64,000 bases of DNA, taken from the NCBI GenBank assembly GCA_040954595.2, contig CM082596.2:9362001-9426000 (forward strand), given 5' to 3'. The number at the start of each line of letters is the position of its first letter. Position 1 is the first letter of the stretch. The stretch comes from Balanoglossus misakiensis (taxonomy: Eukaryota > Hemichordata). A program made the position numbers and the translations under genes. The notes beneath the pieces were generated by a model. It had not been told where the DNA came from and did no database searches. It was given only the letters and a program-made list of their open reading frames with translations. This document shows, piece by piece, positions 58,853 to 64,000 of this stretch.

Positions 58853-59242
58853 TGTAATTAGACCATGTCATGTATATCTTGGGGATTGCTCGATCGCAAT
58901 GTCTCTGCTGGTACCATGGTAGTAATTGTAAGTTTGTGTGCGGCATTTGTAAATTATTTATAAATTATTTTGTAAATTTCCTCATTCTCAAATTACTTGC
59001 CCAACTGCATTAAACTTTAAATTTTGGTATGATTTTGAGTAGACTTTTTGTTTCAAAATTATTTTCGACACTTTTGACATTTTTGGGTGATATGATTTTA
59101 CATGGAAAATCTGATTTCCCTGTAATTTGGTTGACAGGATTTTCACCATATCTCTAAATCATGAAGTACATGTATCAGAATTTGCATCAGGCCCCCCCCC
59201 CCCACCCCCCCCCCCAAATTTTAGTCGCCTTTGGAAAGTCAT

Positions 59243-61090
59243 ATTAGCCATTGATCTGGGGAAGTTACAAAAATGTGTTGTCCAAGGGCGTTGAAGGTAC
59301 AAGTGTTTTTACACTAGCTATGTAGGCATTTTATCAGAATTGTTAGGTCCCATTTGGTATTTGTATTTATACCATGGGACCTTATTGGATCAGTTGCACC
59401 TGATGTATGTATGGATGTTTGTATGTCCGTCAACATCAAACACTTGGAAACCTTGATATTTAGTGTGGAGATGCAGGCACAGGGGTAGATGGGAGTTTGT
59501 CTAAATGAAGTTGTCATTGCCAAAATATGCAAATTAACTGGGAAAGTGTCTAATTCGTCAACTCTGAAACTCGACAACTACTGGGCAAATTGCTTTCAAA
59601 ATTGAAAATTGGTATGCATGTACCTTACGTTAACCTTACACAATTCTATATGTTGTGGGCTAATAATGTGATTTTTTATGCATTTTTTGTTTCTTTCCAC
59701 ATTAGCAGTAAAAAATCTACTTTTCTGGAATTGATCAGCTGACTTGTTTGATAATTAGTATGAAGCTTCTGTGTTACCAACCTTAGTTTTGTTTAAATTA
59801 TTGCCAAAATTTGGGTATTTATAATTTTGGAGCAATTTTTAGGTCCCATTTGGTTTATGTGCATGTATATGATTGGGACCCGAGGAATCAGTTGCATTTG
59901 TATGTATGGAGTGAATGGATGAAAACCGCTGCGCGTATCACTTCCATATTTAGTGTGTAGATGCAGTCGGGGCTGTAGATGGGATTTTGTTCAAATGAGG
60001 TTGTCATTGCCGAAAGTATTACCTGTGAAAATGAGAAATTTGGTCAAAAGTCAGAAACTCGACAACCACTGGTCAGATTGATCTGAAAATTGGTATGTCA
60101 ATGAACCCATACAGTCATGTATGTTTTGAGCTAATATTATGAATTTTCTAATGTTTATTATTTTTTTTTCTTTTTCCACATTATTGGCAAAAAAAATCTT
60201 CACTTCTGAAAGCGATAGTCTGAATCCTTCTAAATTTAGTATGAGGTTATATTACATATGCTGGAGTATGATAAGCTGTAGAACATTCATTTGGTGGCCA
60301 TATTGAATTTATTCAAAATATAAAGTGCAAACGTAAACTTTTTTTTTTTTCAAAATTGTTCCAAATGTCATAGAGATAGTTTTGAATAAAAACACTAAAA
60401 TAGCTTGTGTAATACCCAATATACAGCCCAAATATGGGACTCTAGGAATACTGTTCAGCATATTGAATTTATGCAAATTATGAAATCTGCCCATGTCAAA
60501 TATTACTTCAAGATGGTTCTTAATGTACATGAAATATTTTTATACTTTAAAATCATTGAAAAGGTCGTGTTTATTTCTTGATATTTGGCCCCAAAATTTT
60601 CAATATTAAATGTATGCAAATTAGAAATATTTCTACAAGGTGGATTCGGGTTCAATTAATCTAGACACCTCTCCAAAATATATTCTGAAGAAAAAAATTC
60701 TGTTGCAATTTATGGTGGGTTAGGTCCCCAAATCTCAAACTTTGGCAGAAATGTTCCTTGTAGTGATTAAAATAAGATGGTGTACAATTATAGTGATTTT
60801 TGCATATTTGTGTTTTTGCCACTTTTGAACAAATGTGTTTTTCTTTGAAACTGTTCTTTTGATTTGGTAGGAATATTCCTAGGGGTAATACTATTTTTTC
60901 TGATTGCTTTGGAAGTTAGTTTACAATTTCATAACACATGTACCTGTATGTGCGACTTTTATTAAAGTCTGGTTTTTAATATTTAGGTAGTTTTGTTATA
61001 AATTCTTTGTTTTTGGATAGCAAATCTTCTCTTGAACCAATTGCCCAGTTTCTTTGAAAGTTACTGTATGTTAACAAGGTGATGGTATAC
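59243..61090 (+). repeat. Hairpin-headed degenerate repeat array (unit 2)
   Basis: It corresponds to 54799-56460. Headers lie at 59345-59382 and about 59839-59880. An extra block at about 60245-60720 is absent from unit 1. Confidence 0.7.
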
Positions 61091-62149
61091 CCAACTTAGA
61101 CTGTATTCACCACATGTTTACGTAAATTTAATATGCCAGCTTTTACACAGACCACCAGCTATTCTATTTTGAATTACCCAGTGGCAGGTCACTCAAAATT
61201 TTTGAGCAGGTATTCCATGGTTTCTTGATATCACAAAATCGTCTCGAACAGGTCTCCCATTAGACACTTTTAGCCCCTTGATTAGCCAATGTCCAAAAAC
61301 ATTTAGGCATTTCAGAGATCATTAGTCAGTTCATCAGTCCACTTGTTATGTTGGGTTGAAAAACACACACTTGAATTACTTGCTATTTACAGTCCTGCAA
61401 GCTGCTTAAAACTTGTGTGGACACTGATTTTATCATGTTGGGTATCTTCAAACTTTGATACCACCCCTAGCAATTTTTTATACTGACATGGTTTCTCTCC
61501 AGTGATTTCAACATCCTACTAGGAATACAACCCCCCTCCTCAACTTCATAATATAGGGCATGAAATTGCAGGTTTTTGAGAACACTATTCAAAATCATCC
61601 CCATCAAGTCTGTAAACGTCTTTGGACAGATTTCTCTCCAGAGTAAAACGAAACATGCAATAAAGAGACTTTATGCAATAAAAACATGTTGATCATAACT
61701 CCAAACAATAATTTGCTATGTACAACATCTCAATCGCTAACAGTAGGTATGGCCATAAGCATAAACCTGTTTGTTTTGCTATCTTCACTATTCATGTTAT
61801 CTGACTATATTAATACATTTGCAAGCATACTGTTTCAGACGTAGTGAAGTTGATAAACATTTACGGGTATATTTTTACCTGTTGAAACTTAAAGTTGATC
61901 AAAAACTGGACACTTCACATAGGATTTTTCATCCCCTCTGTAGATTGATAGTCTAACATAGCAGGCAATCTTTCTTTCAAAACTGCAGAGGCCTTTATAA
62001 AAAGTTGTTGGCAAGAATGAAAGCTTGGGGTGGGGGGGTGTAGGATTTCCTACATTTTAGGTTATTTTTTTATATGCCCCCCAAAAGTTATGACAAAAAA
62101 TTGATGACACCCTCAGAATTTATACTCCCTCCCCCATCATACGCTATCC
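61091..62149. other. No gene recognised
   Basis: Unique-looking spacer between duplication units, with a short G-run (about 62029-62040). No supported exon. Confidence 0.4.
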
Positions 62150-62985
62150 ATATTCATATAAATATGTCAATAAACGCCATACTGTCCTGTAGGTTTGAGC
62201 TAATATTATGAATTTTCTATTTTTTATCGTTTTGTCTTTTTCTGCATTATTGGTAAAAACATCTTAATTTCTGAAAGCGATAGACTGACTCCTTCAAAAT
62301 ATAGTATGAAGCTGCCTATAGGTGGTCCGAGTTACCATAGTTTTGTTCAAATCGAAATTGTTGTAAAATTGGCATTTTTAATTTTGAACAATTTTTGCCA
62401 TTTTTGCTCAGAATGCTTTGAAATTTGGTACGCAGATTCCTAGGGGGTAACCCAAGTAAGATGTAAAATATGCTTAAAATTGCGTGCTTGTGTTATTGGG
62501 GAATTTTTGTACAATTTTTATCAAAAACTTTGATTTTCTATTTTTGATGCATTTGTTTATATTAATTTTTCAACATTATTGGTAAAAAATCTTCATTTCT
62601 GAAAGTGATCGGCCTACTTCTTTGAAATTTAGTATGAAGCTTCTTATAGGTTGTCTGAGCAACCATGGTTTTGTTCAAATTATTGCAAAAAATTACATAT
62701 TTATAATTTTGATGATAATTTTTTTGTTATTTTTCCCCTCTGAAACCGCTTGTCAGATTGCTTTGATTGATTCGCTTTTTGGCAGGCATGTTCCTTGTGG
62801 TGATTGAAGTTAGGATTTTGAACAATTTTGGTGATATTTGCTTGTATGTGTTTTTGCCACTTTTGAACAAATATTTAGCGAGTTTTTTGCAAATTATTGA
62901 TTTTGGTTAGCAAATCTTCTAAACTCATGTCCAGTTGCATTGAAAGTTACTGTTTACAAGGTATTGGTACCCCGAGACTGTTTAC
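62150..62985 (+). repeat. Degenerate repeat array (unit 3, partial)
   Basis: Cores at about 62292, 62411 and 62619 read TTTGAAATTT(G/A)GTA with CCTATAGGTGG or CCTAGGGGG following. The end (TGAAAGTTACTGTTTACAAGG) matches the ends of the arrays in units 1 and 2. No hairpin header is visible. Confidence 0.65.
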
Positions 62986-63532
62986 ACTACATGTTTACAT
63001 AACTTAATAGGCCAGCTGTTACAGAGACCATTAGCTATTGAATGTCTGTCAGTCTGTCCAAGGGCTGACTGTAAGAAGTTGCTTGTCATGTGTGTTTCTA
63101 CACGCAATTTTTGGTCAAACATAAATTTTTCTTGCATCACTTGTAAGACTGCCATGACACATGACAGTCTATTGGGCATGGTCCTTGTTAATTTTTTTAC
63201 ATTTTCATATTTATATATGGTTAGGTCATATCTGCTTGCCAGTGTCGCATGTGATTTTTATTCTTGTCTATAACTAATTCCGTGTAATCCTCAAATGGGA
63301 CCACAGTGTCCTTGACGCTATTTTTTCATAGTCATCCCTAAAAGTCTGGTGTTATGTGCCTCCCCCCCCCCCCAATTTCTCATGTAAAAAAATCGATGGC
63401 CCCCTGGAAATCCTACAGCCACCTCAATTCCTGGGGAAGTATATTCTCAACACTCCCTTATATCACATCCCATATATTGCGACCTACAGGTTTATGATTT
63501 GTTACTAACTGCTATGCATATTTCATTCACAG

Positions 63533-63617
63533 ATGGAAGCCATGATTGTCGCAATTTCAACTGGTCCAGGGTTTCTCGTTCTCCTGTGCGCTGAAGCTTG
63601 GTTAAGACTACTTTCTG
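63533..63617 (+). CDS. Mini-exon b'' (unit 3), open in phase 0
   Basis: The acceptor CATTTCATTCACAG ends at 63532 and the donor GTAAGC starts at 63618. The 85 bp read MEAMIVAISTGPGFLVLLCA and on to RLLS, a hydrophobic segment, leaving phase 1. It is paralogous to b and c by the flanking intron sequence (GTTACTAACTGCTATG), ATTTCAAC and AAGACTACTTTC. It is the only copy that stays open after the candidate exon at 49257. The product is unknown and the rest lies beyond the window. Confidence 0.4.
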
Positions 63618-64000
63618 GTAAGCATGAGTTCATCTATATTTGCTTTTTTAGGGCATTATTGATTTCCTGTAATGTGATTATGATGAGGTGAATGAACTGG
63701 ACATAAATTCAGTTTGGACACATTTAGAATTGGCAGAATTACCCATAGCTATAATTGTATATAGGCGGCTTGAATTTAATTATTTGTTTGCCGTCCATGG
63801 GTGGGTATGTTTTACGTACAGTGTTATTAAGTCTGTGTGCATGTTTTTGTTGTTTACACATAAATATCATTTGTCACCTGATTGCCATGTAAGAGAATAC
63901 CCATATGGAGCTTCTATACTCTGCAGTACTATTACTTAGTCAGATGTAAATGGAGTTTCAAAATTGCTGTTTCACAGATTTATCTGCTAAGTATTCTATT
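63618..64000 (+). other. Start of unit-3 intron, runs off the window
   Basis: It begins GTAAGCATGA like the other units, and 63820-63970 resembles 57490-57640. No further exon before the window end. Confidence 0.5.

Larger units (their letters stand above)
56492..61080 (+). repeat. Tandem segmental duplication, unit 2
   Basis: It aligns with unit 1 from GAGCTACTATGACTGGTTAC onwards through both mini-exons, R1, the C-run (59191-59214) and the hairpin-headed array. It carries its own insertions at 58539-58852 and about 60245-60720. It lacks the 2.6-kb element. Confidence 0.85.

Overview
This is eukaryotic, probably marine-invertebrate deuterostome, DNA. It has GT-AG introns, AT-rich intergenic sequence, no bacterial operons, and many small DNA transposons, fold-back elements and decayed non-LTR retrotransposons. 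A hemichordate or lancelet-like genome is my best guess from the overall repeat character, but no sequence here fixes the species. No rRNA, tRNA or CRISPR array was recognised.

Only one gene model is well supported. It is a six-exon plus-strand gene (coding 3563 to 17566) whose splice phases agree at every junction and give a 195-residue protein: a short basic N-terminus, one membrane segment and a cysteine-free coiled coil. I do not recognise the family. Its last exon carries 13 uninterrupted copies of an 87-bp unit that includes the final codons and the stop. Its introns hold a 1-kb element with G-tracts inside its ends, TTAA-flanked elements and hairpin repeats.

From about 19 to 46 kb there is almost no convincing host coding sequence. 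The stretch holds an internally deleted Tc1/mariner element (22.9-24.4 kb), non-LTR retrotransposon remnants (21.8-22.5, 33.3-34.9 and 40.2-41.5 kb), and a nested, gapped inverted-repeat structure spanning about 25.2 to 30.0 kb. It also holds further copies of the G-tract element (39.1-40.2 and 43.9-44.7 kb), a 212-bp tandem duplication and a possible first exon near 45.7 kb.

From 49.2 kb to the window end lies a tandem segmental duplication. Each unit carries short, mutually paralogous exon-like blocks with matching splice sites, followed by arrays of degenerate repeats headed by a hairpin. Unit 1 (50.1-56.5 kb) is interrupted by a 2.6-kb element with roughly 190-bp terminal inverted repeats, and unit 2 (56.5-61.1 kb) preserves its empty site. 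Unit 3 runs off the window. A possible first coding exon with a hairpin over its start codon lies just upstream (49.24-49.30 kb). The tandem mini-exon array, the stop-codon-containing minisatellite and the G-tract elements are the most unusual features.
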